The notes: generated from the letters alone by a model not told the origin. Counted from the stretch's first letter, positions 1 through 4,311 are shown. The stretch is DNA of 5,710 nt from Thermodesulfobacteriota bacterium (GCA_025454125.1 JALOPA010000169.1:1-5710), one strand, 5' to 3'. Numbers and translations: made by a program.

Positions 1-38
1 TCGACAAGGGCATGTTCTACTTTCCTCTGAGCAAATAG
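1..38 (+). CDS. Possible C-terminal end of an upstream gene (partial)
   Basis: In the frame starting at base 3 the sequence reads DKGMFYFPLSK and then TAG at 36-38. Composition and codon use look like ordinary coding sequence, and a repeat-rich non-coding stretch starts directly after the stop, as expected at a gene end. With only eleven residues visible no family can be named. The alternative is that this is chance reading in non-coding DNA. Confidence 0.35.
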   Translation, partial: DKGMFYFPLSK

Positions 39-93
39 CCGGCTTTCAGCTCTCCGCGGTCAGCCTTCAGCTTTGTTTCCCGAACCCATTTCC

Positions 94-140
94 GTCATTC
101 CGGCCCGCCTGAGGCGGATAAACTCCAGCCGGAATCCAGT
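94..140. repeat. REP-like nested inverted repeat (ATTCCGGC...GCCGGAAT)
   Basis: An 8-base perfect inverted repeat, ATTCCGGC at 97-104 and GCCGGAAT at 128-135, encloses a second hairpin, CCGCCT-G-AGGCGG at 105-117. The unit starts with GTCATTCC and ends with GGAATCCAGT, the same outer frame as the element at 411-481. This resembles the small intergenic palindromes common in proteobacterial genomes. Whether it is dispersed elsewhere in this genome cannot be seen from one window. Confidence 0.55.
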
Positions 141-242
141 CTCATTTATTCTGAGTTCTCTGTCTCTGATTTTCTCTCTTTTGTCATTCGTCCCTTCCTC
201 CGGTCTTTTCCGCCATTTTTGCAGACGGTGTTCTCTTGCACT

Positions 243-280
243 GTCATTTCGAGCCCCTGTTTTCTTCGGGGCGAAAAATC
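243..280. repeat. REP-like imperfect inverted repeat (GTCATTTCGA type)
   Basis: The segment begins TGTCATTTCGAG and closes with GGGGCGAAAAATCC. GCCCC at 253-257 pairs with GGGGC at 268-272, and TTTC outside it pairs with GAAA after a small bulge. It is a further version of the GTCATT...AATCC palindromes in this intergenic stretch. The folding is imperfect, so confidence is moderate. Confidence 0.4.
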
Positions 281-410
281 CTGATATTCCTTTGTCCTTT
301 TTCCTTTATCCTTCTCCGTGAGAGACTCCTTATTTCCGTGTTGACCTCTCCCCCCAAACCTGCTAAATATTTTTGCAGGGTTGTTGAAAAGCCGAGCCTC
401 CCTTCTTCGC

Positions 411-482
411 TGTCATTCCCGCGCAGGCGGGAATCCAGTCTTTTTCGGATCTTCTGGACTCCCGCCTGCGCGGGAGTGACGA
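411..482. repeat. Double dRS3-like palindrome forming a large inverted repeat
   Basis: The left arm, 415-434, is ATTCCC-N8-GGGAAT, itself a hairpin with an 8-base stem and GCAG loop. The right arm, 458-477, is ACTCCC-N8-GGGAGT, with an 8-base stem and CTGC loop. The arms are also inverted copies of each other: 411-438 against 454-481, 25 of 28 bases complementary, separated by 15 bases. The ATTCCC-N8-GGGAAT core matches the dRS3 repeat pattern known from Neisseria, and similar units are widespread in other proteobacteria. It lies 40 bases upstream of the tRNA gene and could act as a mobile palindromic unit or an RNA-folding barrier. Confidence 0.8.
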
Positions 483-521
483 ATGGATGGTGCTTTTCAG
501 CATCCTGTTACATTATCTTGT

Positions 522-598
522 GGGCGATTAGCTCAGGTGGATAGAGCGTTGGTCTCCGGAACCAAAGGCCGTGCGTTCGAGTCGCACATCGCCCACCA
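522..598 (+). tRNA. tRNA-Arg, anticodon CCG
   Basis: A full cloverleaf is present. The acceptor stem is GGGCGAT (522-528) with ATCGCCC (588-594). The D stem is GCTC (531-534) with GAGC (544-547). The anticodon stem is TTGGT (549-553) with ACCAA (561-565). The anticodon CCG is at 556-558 in the loop CTCCGGA. The variable loop is AGGCC, and the T stem is GTGCG (571-575) with CGCAC (583-587) around TTCGAGT. The discriminator is A595 and CCA is encoded at 596-598. It reads the arginine codon CGG. No clear promoter or terminator of its own was found. tRNA genes are common integration sites, and degraded accessory genes follow downstream. Confidence 0.97.
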
Positions 599-726
599 CT
601 TCAAATCATTATGGTTTTCGGAAATTTCGAGACCCTATTTTTCATGGCTAAGAATAGAATTCCAACCGCATTTCCAACCGCCATTTAATTCTTTTTGATT
701 TCTAAATCTCTCCGAGGTACTTCATA
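599..726. other. AT-rich spacer downstream of the tRNA
   Basis: There is no gene here. The only structure seen is a short imperfect tandem duplication, TTCCAACCGCAT at 660-671 followed by TTCCAACCGCCAT at 672-684. A GAGG ribosome-binding-like sequence at 714-717 serves the ATG at 727. Confidence 0.6.
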
Positions 727-870
727 ATGATTGAGGAAGAAACCGTTTTCATACTGGGAACCGGTGCCAGTGCTCCATATGGGTATCCTACGGGCAATGG
801 GCTAGGAATCGCGGCCTGTCAGGCTTTCCCCGAAAAGCTCCGGGGATTGCGGAGGCGACTCCCAGACTGA
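727..870 (+). pseudogene. Truncated N-terminus of a SIR2-like NAD-binding protein
   Basis: The ATG at 727, preceded by GAGG at 9-base spacing, opens 47 codons ending in TGA at 868-870. Residues 7-23 read VFILGTGASAPYGYPTG. This closely resembles the N-terminal nucleotide-binding loop of SIR2-family proteins (usually GAGAS-x-P-x-G-x-PTG), including those found in bacterial defence systems. Such proteins are normally several hundred residues long, so only the first strand-loop-helix is left. After about residue 40 the frame is lost and no continuation is recognisable in any frame. The motif has GTG where family members usually have GAG. It is most likely a dead stub of a horizontally acquired gene. 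A different Rossmann-type ATP/NAD-binding family is possible. Confidence 0.55.
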
Positions 871-905
871 TATTTTGCGGGAAAGAAAACGATGAGGTGG
901 GCTTA

Positions 906-1233
906 ATGGCTGCGCCAATGACGGGCGAGACATTATGGGAGGTAGAGACCCGATCGGCTTTCGCATGAGAATCACCCGCGCCCACTGGGAGATGATCGTC
1001 AAGATCAAACACCCGGTGATGGCCGGGCGCGAGGAGGTCGTTCGGGCTACCCTGGCCATGCCAGAGGAAATCAGGAGGAGCAAGAGCGATCCGACCGTTT
1101 ACCTCTTTTACCGATCAGAAGGTGTGCGCGATGGGTCTGCGTAGTCGCCAAGCGCCTAGACGGTGAAGGGTTTGTAATCACAACCTACCCAACCGATGTA
1201 GTGAAGGAAGGTGAGCAAATATGGCCGAAGTGA
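906..1233 (+). pseudogene. Frameshifted PBECR/DUF4258-like putative toxin nuclease
   Basis: Three consecutive frames rebuild one protein of about 110 residues. The start at ATG 906 (GAGGTGG at 895-901 is a good ribosome-binding site) or ATG 918 gives GETLWEVETRS. After a shift near 951-962 the reading continues GFRMRITRAHWEMIV to YLFYRSEGVR. A second shift, apparently one missing base near 1127-1130, leads into RWVCVVAKRLDGEGFVITTY and IWPK, ending at TGA 1231-1233. The order of an H-W helix, KSDPTVYLFYR, a CVVAK strand and a GFVITTYPTD strand resembles small PBECR (Barnase-EndoU-colicin E5/D-RelE-like) nuclease proteins, often labelled DUF4258. These are frequently encoded next to a DUF2283 protein, as here. 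The 13-base overlap with the following gene indicates a former translationally coupled toxin-antitoxin-like pair. Two frameshifts argue for a pseudogene; assembly error is the alternative. Confidence 0.7.
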
Positions 1234-1469
1234 AAGTTCTTTACGACGAGATCGGAAATACTCTGACGGTATGGTTTGGAAATCCTAGGGATGAGTATGT
1301 ATGCGAGGAGACGGGAGAGGAAGTCATCCTAATGAAAAACAGAGAAGGCCACGTAATCGGATTTGAGAAACTGAACTACGTGGCCGAACAGCCCGTCGGA
1401 TTCCAGGTCGGCTTCCAAACTGCGGGTGCCGCAGCTGTAACACAACAAACGCATCAACGCGGAGAGTAG
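1221..1469 (+). CDS. DUF2283 family protein, putative antitoxin partner
   Basis: The 82-residue frame starts at ATG 1221, with AAGGAAGGTGAG at 1203-1214 as ribosome-binding site, and overlaps the end of the preceding broken gene by 13 bases. Residues 3-53 follow the DUF2283 pattern: VKVLYDEIGNTLTVWF, then acidic turns, then EEVILMKNREGHVIGFEKLN. These are the paired beta hairpins and short helix of that small domain. DUF2283 proteins have no proven biochemical activity but often sit beside DUF4258/PBECR-like putative toxins and are presumed to bind them. The last 25 or so residues (QVGFQTAGAAAVTQQTHQRGE) do not look like the family, so the natural C-terminus may have been lost by a late frameshift or by sequence joining at the repeat-like DNA downstream. 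The core domain looks intact although its partner is dead. Confidence 0.75.
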   Translation: MAEVKVLYDEIGNTLTVWFGNPRDEYVCEETGEEVILMKNREGHVIGFEKLNYVAEQPVGFQVGFQTAGAAAVTQQTHQRGE

Positions 1470-1609
1470 TCACGCCGGGCACACGTGAAGCTCCCCGCGC
1501 TTCCGCACGGGGCATCTGTGGCGAAGCCAAGCGGAACTGTGCCGAAGTCTTCGCCCTGCGGGCTACGCCGCGGACGCCTGTCACCCACCAACTTGCATGT
1601 TCTCCCCTT
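1470..1609. other. GC-rich non-coding spacer with repeat-like character
   Basis: No gene is supported. The stretch includes the hairpin at 1493-1512 and the phrase CTTCGCCCTGCGGGCTACGCC (1549-1569 region), a type of sequence that recurs in intergenic repeats of environmental proteobacterial genomes. It separates the DUF2283 gene from a fragment of an unrelated gene, so it may mark a recombination or insertion boundary. Both neighbouring genes look abnormal where they meet it. Confidence 0.45.
1493..1512 (-). repeat. Hairpin with 8-base stem and GGAA tetraloop on the - strand
   Basis: Read on the - strand the sequence is CCCCGTGC-GGAA-GCGCGGGG. All eight stem positions pair (one as G-U), and the loop GGAA fits the stable GNRA tetraloop class. 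On the + strand the same stem has one mismatch, so any RNA role would be on the - strand. There is no T-tract, so it is not a standard terminator. It may simply be part of a dispersed repeat. Confidence 0.45.
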
Positions 1610-1810
1610 GTGAGCAATCTTAATGAGGCGTGGAATAATCTCGGCACAGCCTATTATGATCTGAAGCAATATCCGGAAGCAAAGGGGGCTTGGGAGAAAG
1701 CATTAGCCTGTTTGCCAGAAGATTCGGTGGCGGCAAGCAATTTGAACAACTTCATCTATGAGAATCCTGACATTCCGAAAGGGCTCAGGGGTTCTCGCAG
1801 GATTCATTGA
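1610..1810 (+). pseudogene. Fragment of a tetratricopeptide-repeat (TPR) protein
   Basis: Starting from a GTG at 1610, the frame encodes one clear TPR: AWNNLGTAYYDLKQYPEAKG followed by AWEKALACLPED, at about residues 7-38. The conserved W, L-G, Y, A and P positions of the 34-residue repeat are all present. The following 25 residues are helix-poor and end at TGA 1808-1810. TPR proteins normally carry several repeats. Upstream of residue 1 there is only repeat-like non-coding DNA and no ribosome-binding site, so this looks like the 3' remnant of a larger gene truncated at its 5' side. It ends five bases before the convergent stop codon of the 86-residue gene. A stand-alone single-TPR protein is possible but unlikely. 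Confidence 0.6.
1762..1805. repeat. Inverted repeat between convergent genes
   Basis: GAATCCTG at 1762-1769 is matched exactly in reverse complement by CAGGATTC at 1798-1805, with a 28-base interior. It sits at the convergent ends of the TPR fragment and the - strand 86-residue gene. It lacks a T-tract and the loop is long, so it is at most a weak transcription end signal. Confidence 0.35.
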
Positions 1811-1814
1811 ACAC

Positions 1815-2075
1815 CTACTGGCACTGGGATCGGCAACCGCCGTAACTCGAGATCTTCTCGTCCAGGGTTTCGAGGTAGTCGTCCCTTTCCTGCTCGGTAT
1901 CAAAGTTGACCACGGAAACATAGCCCTTACCCCCGAGACTCCCCTCCCCTGCTCTGCTCCCGAGCATTTCCTTAAGGAACGAATCCGGGTCGTTCCCATA
2001 GAATGTGGCTAGGTCCTCCTCGCCGACGGCTTTCTTCGCGTTGCCATAGCCGTCAAGAAAAACATAGTATCTCAT
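1815..2075 (-). CDS. Uncharacterised 86-residue protein downstream of a GNAT acetyltransferase
   Basis: The protein runs from ATG at 2075 to TAG at 1815-1817. GGGAGAG lies five bases before this ATG. A GTG six bases further upstream is open but abuts that ribosome-binding site, so the ATG is preferred. The sequence begins MRYYVFLDGYGNAKKAV, then a helix with NDPDSFLKEMLGSR, a strand GYVSVVNFDTEQERDDYLET and a Cys-containing end with C81 and C85 (CRSQC). No signal peptide or membrane segment is visible. It should be a small soluble alpha/beta protein. The two terminal cysteines could bind a metal or form a disulfide; this is inference. It lies 11 bases after the acetyltransferase gene, so the two are almost certainly co-transcribed. 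Its N-terminal style resembles hypothetical proteins of sulfate-reducing or syntrophic bacteria, but I cannot name a family. Confidence 0.75.
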   Translation of the reverse strand: MRYYVFLDGYGNAKKAVGEEDLATFYGNDPDSFLKEMLGSRAGEGSLGGKGYVSVVNFDTEQERDDYLETLDEKISSYGGCRSQCQ

Positions 2076-2086
2076 CCACACTCTCC

Positions 2087-2854
2087 CTACGTGAAGGCCA
2101 TTTCCAGATAGAACACCCCCTCCTCCACCCTCCTCTGGATATCGTACTCAATTCCTTCGAAGGATCTGAGAAGGCGAAGAATAGCCGCGTTGTCTACCAG
2201 AACCTGTGCCGTCAAGCCTTTGAGTCCCCGCTCTCTCGCAAGGGAGATCAGATGGAGCAGAAGCTCACGGCCGATGCCTTTGTTGTGGTATTCACTCCCT
2301 ACGGTGAGGACCAACTCGGCGGTCTTTTTTTCGCGGTCAATGAAGCAGCGGCCTACGCCGACAATTTTCTCCGTCTCTCCGCTTCCGATCAGCGCCAGGA
2401 CGGCGATCTGTTTGGTAGGATCGATATCGAGGAGTCTAGTCAACAGCCGCTCGGAGGGCTCGATGTGCCTGAAAAACCGGAAGTAGAGGTCTTCTTCAGA
2501 AAGAGATTCAGCAAAGAAGCGCAGGAGCTCTCTGTCTTTAGTCCGCACCGGTCTCAGGGCGAGTTTGATCCCTGTCCTGGTCGTCCTCTCCGTTTCCTCT
2601 CCCGGCAAATGAGTTCGTGTCACGACGAGAAACCCCATCGTCTCCAACGCCCTGATCCAGTGCCGTGCGTCTTCCATCTTCTCGTACTGGCCCACCAGGA
2701 GGAGACAGCGGTCTTCCTCATCCCACACCCAGTCGTATTGCAGGAATCGAATCCCATGGGCTTCCAGGTTCTCCCTCAGCTTCTCACGGACCTTCTCCCT
2801 GGCCTCAAAATCCAGATTGCGATAAGAAGGACCCTGGATCAAGACATAATGCAT
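2087..2854 (-). CDS. GNAT-family N-acetyltransferase with an N-terminal extension domain
   Basis: The 255-residue protein starts at ATG 2854, with GAGGGG five bases upstream. A GTG one codon earlier is less well placed. Residues 97-240 form a GNAT domain: ALRPVRTKDRELLRFFAESL, then EEDLYFRFFRHIEPSERLLTR, the central strands IVGVGRCFIDREKKTAELVL, and the acetyl-CoA pyrophosphate loop HNKGIG at 190-195 followed by the helix RELLLHLISLARERGL. The LRPVRxxD and LYFRFF style is that of the GNAT modules related to protein acetyltransferases of the Pat type and those fused to ADP-forming acyl-CoA synthetases. The loop's first position is H instead of the usual Q or R. Residues 1-90 (HYVLIQGPSYRNLDF, then a helical segment and a CLLLVGQYEKMEDARHWIRALE stretch) look like a separate small alpha/beta domain that I do not recognise, perhaps a ligand sensor or dimerisation module. 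The substrate is unknown. It is followed closely by the 86-residue gene. Confidence 0.88.
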   Translation of the reverse strand: MHYVLIQGPSYRNLDFEAREKVREKLRENLEAHGIRFLQYDWVWDEEDRCLLLVGQYEKMEDARHWIRALETMGFLVVTRTHLPGEETERTTRTGIKLALRPVRTKDRELLRFFAESLSEEDLYFRFFRHIEPSERLLTRLLDIDPTKQIAVLALIGSGETEKIVGVGRCFIDREKKTAELVLTVGSEYHNKGIGRELLLHLISLARERGLKGLTAQVLVDNAAILRLLRSFEGIEYDIQRRVEEGVFYLEMAFT

Positions 2855-2857
2855 CAC

Positions 2858-2966
2858 AGCCCCTCAGGATCGATTTTTCAGGGACTTGGAACCTGGCCCG
2901 GCGATAGGAATGCTCGTTTTGTTTGCGCACACAACCCGTGCACTAGAGAAATTCGGCAGGACGCCA
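2858..2966. other. Spacer upstream of the GNAT gene
   Basis: This is 109 bases between the zinc-binding-type gene and the acetyltransferase gene on the - strand. It contains the GNAT ribosome-binding site. No convincing -35/-10 pair was found, so the acetyltransferase may be transcribed from here by a weak or non-sigma-70 promoter, or by read-through from the gene before it. Confidence 0.4.
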
Positions 2967-3245
2967 TCAGACGGTCAGTTCTTGGGTTGCTGGGTTACAT
3001 CCGCAGTTCTTGGTGTCACCGCTCTTGAGAAGGTAATCATACACCAGGGCAAGTTTTCCGCAGTCGCATTTGGCGATCCAAGCGCCCACCCTGCCGCTTC
3101 TCGATCTTCTGAGAACAACGAGGTCACCGAACCTCTTGCCGATGAGTCCGAGACTCCGGTCCTCGTTGTTCACTCTGTGCTTGGGCGCTTTTTTTCTGTT
3201 CCTGGATTGCTGATTCATCCGTTGGCCAAACCTTTGTTCTCTCAT
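2967..3245 (-). CDS. Small four-cysteine putative zinc-binding, DNA-associated protein
   Basis: The 92-residue form starts at ATG 3245. A GTG at 3263 extends it by six residues and an ATG at 3218 shortens it by nine, and no ribosome-binding site clearly decides. After a very basic N-terminal tail (RNRKKAPKHR), the core reads GKRFGDLVVL at 36-45, AWIAKCDCGK at 55-64 and KSGDTKNCGC at 74-83. The pattern GxRFGxLxVL...CDCG...TKxCGC, with C60, C62, C81 and C83, is the zinc-ribbon-like module seen in many phage and mobile-element proteins, often beside AP2 or HNH endonuclease domains. Here it stands alone. Four cysteines are consistent with one zinc ion, and the basic tail with nucleic-acid binding. 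A phage-derived origin is inferred. It shares orientation with the two genes after it but is separated by 109 bases. Confidence 0.75.
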   Translation of the reverse strand: MREQRFGQRMNQQSRNRKKAPKHRVNNEDRSLGLIGKRFGDLVVLRRSRSGRVGAWIAKCDCGKLALVYDYLLKSGDTKNCGCNPATQELTV

Positions 3246-3372
3246 AGCGTTTACCGTCTCCACCTATTGTGTTTGTTTTTCGGGCGCAGCCCCCCCATAG
3301 AGCGCGTCCTCACAGACACCTTCCCCTGAGACCGTCCTAAGACTTTGCCCTAAGACACCTCTTTGCCTGGCT

Positions 3373-3389
3373 CCGTGCTTCGAGTCGCA
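3373..3389 (+). repeat. Near-copy of the tRNA-Arg T-arm (possible attachment-site remnant)
   Basis: CCGTGC-TTCGAGTCGCA matches tRNA bases 569-586 (CCGTGCGTTCGAGTCGCA) at every position except one missing G. It includes 11 consecutive identical bases of the T loop and T stem. The match fades beyond this towards the acceptor stem. Integrative elements that use tRNA 3' ends leave such partial copies. The copy is in the same orientation as the tRNA about 2.8 kb downstream, as expected for the far end of an island. It is short and not flanked by an integrase, so this reading is tentative. Confidence 0.35.
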
Positions 3390-3459
3390 AATACCGCGTC
3401 GTATTCGGCAACCCGGAGCCCGAGAAATGGCTCCCTCAGCCCATCGATAAACTCAGAGC

Positions 3460-3520
3460 GGTGCGTGCCTCGACGTTGCTCAGGACCCTGAGCGTGTCGA
3501 AGAGCCTGTCGAACCGCACC
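3460..3520. repeat. Palindromic intergenic repeat with CTCAGGACCCTGAG core
   Basis: The centre, 3478-3493, is GCTCAGG-AC-CCTGAGC, a perfect 7-base inverted repeat. It is extended outward by TCGAC (3470-3474) with GTCGA (3496-3500) and bounded by GGTGCG (3460-3465) and CGCACC (3515-3520). The phrase CTCAGGACCCTGAGCGTGTCGAAG is of a type that I recognise as a recurrent intergenic palindrome in environmental proteobacterial genomes. Its copy number here cannot be judged. Confidence 0.6.
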
Positions 3521-3740
3521 CAGTCCTGAGGGAATAAATATGTCATCGAATTTATGACTCGACGGACTCAGCTTGTTGTTGCCGGAATACGCTATTCTTA
3601 ATCTGGCGAGTTTTCGCACGTCAGGAGCGGCTCTGGCCGTCCGTGCGGCACTTCATGCAATCTTTAAAGATGGGTTCTGAACACCGGAAAACGGGAACAG
3701 GTCCAAAAAGATCTCAGCGAATAGGTACTCCCTCAGAAGG

Positions 3741-3769
3741 AAAAGAGCCCGCCAACAAGCACGGGCCTC
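3741..3769 (-). terminator. Probable rho-independent terminator for the small membrane-protein gene
   Basis: On the - strand GAGGCCCG (3769-3762) pairs with CGGGCTC (3751-3745), with one bulged G and a 10-base loop, and is followed at once by TTTT. It lies about 130 bases downstream of the stop of the - strand membrane-protein gene and in the correct orientation. The stem is GC-rich and the T-tract is short. Confidence 0.55.
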
Positions 3770-3902
3770 ATTAGACAAATTCATTTTAATCTTCTTTTCC
3801 GGATAGTCAATCAAACTTTTTGCTTTTCTGGATTTTTCCTGTCCTGGTACGGTGCTCACGCCACGAACCGAGACCTTCAGGGTTTACCGGACGAGTCCAT
3901 GC

Positions 3903-4181
3903 CTACTTGTGCCCACGCTCGGTGATGAGGCTGATCAAGGCCACTGCCGCGATGATCAGCCCGAACCCCGCGTAGAGAATCGTAAACCCGTTGAGGTGCT
4001 GAAACCCGGAACCCACCAGGAAATCCTTGTTGATTCCATACCCCCAGTAGAGCGTGAAAAGCTAATTGATGAGGAGTGCGAGTTTCAGCTTTCCGAAAAA
4101 GAGTGCGCCTGTGCTCAGCAGCAGGAGAAGGACCATTTGAGTCACAGGAATGGAAATCTCGGTCATGGAAAAAATATCCAT
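3903..4181 (-). pseudogene. Small three-helix membrane protein interrupted by an in-frame TAG
   Basis: From ATG 4181, with GGAGG five bases upstream, the frame reads MDIFSMTEISIPVTQMVLLL, a first hydrophobic helix to about residue 30, then KLKLALLIN. TAG follows at codon 40 (4062-4064). The same frame continues without shift as LFTLYWGYGINKDF, a loop, and a third helix (FTILYAGFGLIIAAVALISL), ending ERGHK and TAG at 3903-3905. Full length would be 92 codons with three membrane segments and a short cytoplasmic tail. The residue expected at codon 40 between IN and LFTLYWG would suit Tyr, so a single base change (TAC or TAT to TAG) explains the break. A second ATG at 4166 lacks a good ribosome-binding site. 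The family is not known to me. The near-consensus promoter and the terminator argue that the unit was recently functional. Sequencing error is the main alternative; amber recoding is unlikely. Confidence 0.72.
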
Positions 4182-4230
4182 ACACCCCTCCAGAAAAAAT
4201 TTGATCCAAAAAGTCTTGTTATTTACCTAT

Positions 4231-4244
4231 AATTATCCATAATT
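4231..4244. promoter_or_regulatory. Operator-like palindrome over the -10 region
   Basis: AATTAT-CC-ATAATT is a perfect 14-base palindrome that covers the -10 hexamer of the - strand promoter. A repressor dimer bound here would block polymerase. The surrounding DNA is very AT-rich, so chance occurrence is not excluded. Confidence 0.3.
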
Positions 4245-4260
4245 TAATATAATATGTCAA
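4232..4260 (-). promoter_or_regulatory. Strong sigma-70-type promoter for the small membrane-protein gene
   Basis: On the - strand TTGACA (4260-4255, six of six consensus) is followed by a 17-base AT-rich spacer and GATAAT (4237-4232, five of six). Transcription would begin near 4225, giving a leader of about 45 bases before the ATG at 4181. It is by far the best promoter match in the window. Confidence 0.8.
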
Positions 4261-4311
4261 ATGGAAAGATGCCGTGCGCCTATTCAGTGCTCAGACGCCG
4301 GAAGAAGAGAG

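Larger units (their letters stand above)
39..410. other. Gene-free, pyrimidine-rich intergenic stretch with scattered inverted repeats
   Basis: No convincing gene is seen on either strand. The open frames here translate to low-complexity Ser/Phe/Leu/Pro-rich peptides, which is what pyrimidine-rich non-coding DNA gives. From about 140 to 360 the + strand is strikingly rich in C and T. Four short segments begin with GTCATT (at about 94, 183, 243 and 412). Three of them (94, 243, 412) run into inverted repeats that end in a version of GAATCC, and these are listed separately. Confidence 0.7.
3264..3740. other. Gene-free stretch with repeat elements
   Basis: No gene is supported here. A - strand open frame at 3350-3619 reads partly protein-like near its end (REPFLGLRVAEYDAVFATRS) but its middle is the translation of the palindromic repeat at 3460-3520, and there is no ribosome-binding site. 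It could be a remnant of an older gene interrupted by the repeat. Also present are a short direct repeat of CCTAAGAC near 3334 and 3350, and a near-copy of the tRNA-Arg T-arm at 3373-3389. Confidence 0.5.

Noticed and set aside
94..482. CRISPR array
   Set aside because: The repeats are palindromes with different interiors and irregular spacing, not identical direct repeats with uniform spacers.
495..520. Promoter for the tRNA (TTACATTAT region)
   Set aside because: The AT-rich -10-like bases have no acceptable -35 at the right distance. The signal is too weak to list.
73..544. Two + strand open frames in the pyrimidine-rich region
   Set aside because: Low-complexity Ser/Phe/Leu/Pro translation, no ribosome-binding sites, and overlap with inverted repeats and the start of the tRNA.
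1124..1134. Programmed -1 frameshift in the toxin-like gene
   Set aside because: No slippery heptamer or downstream structure is evident, and a second shift near 951-962 points to decay.
2003..3028. Long + strand open frame of 341 codons
   Set aside because: It lies opposite the GNAT gene, which has clear family motifs, a ribosome-binding site and a coupled downstream gene. The + strand translation has no recognisable domain and no start signal.
3350..3619. - strand open frame of 89 codons
   Set aside because: Its middle is the palindromic repeat at 3460-3520 and no start signal is seen. It is at most an old gene remnant.
3653..3859. - strand open frame of 68 codons
   Set aside because: It contains the probable terminator hairpin (3741-3769), has no good ribosome-binding site, and its translation resembles no family.
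4062..4064. Pyrrolysine or other amber recoding at the TAG
   Set aside because: At least two other genes here appear to end in TAG, the expected residue is Tyr-like, and a point mutation is the simplest explanation. Kept only as a low-probability alternative.
3852..4232. + strand open frame of 126 codons and - strand frame 3877-4209
   Set aside because: Both are other-frame readings of the small membrane-protein gene, which has a hydrophobic three-helix pattern, promoter and terminator.
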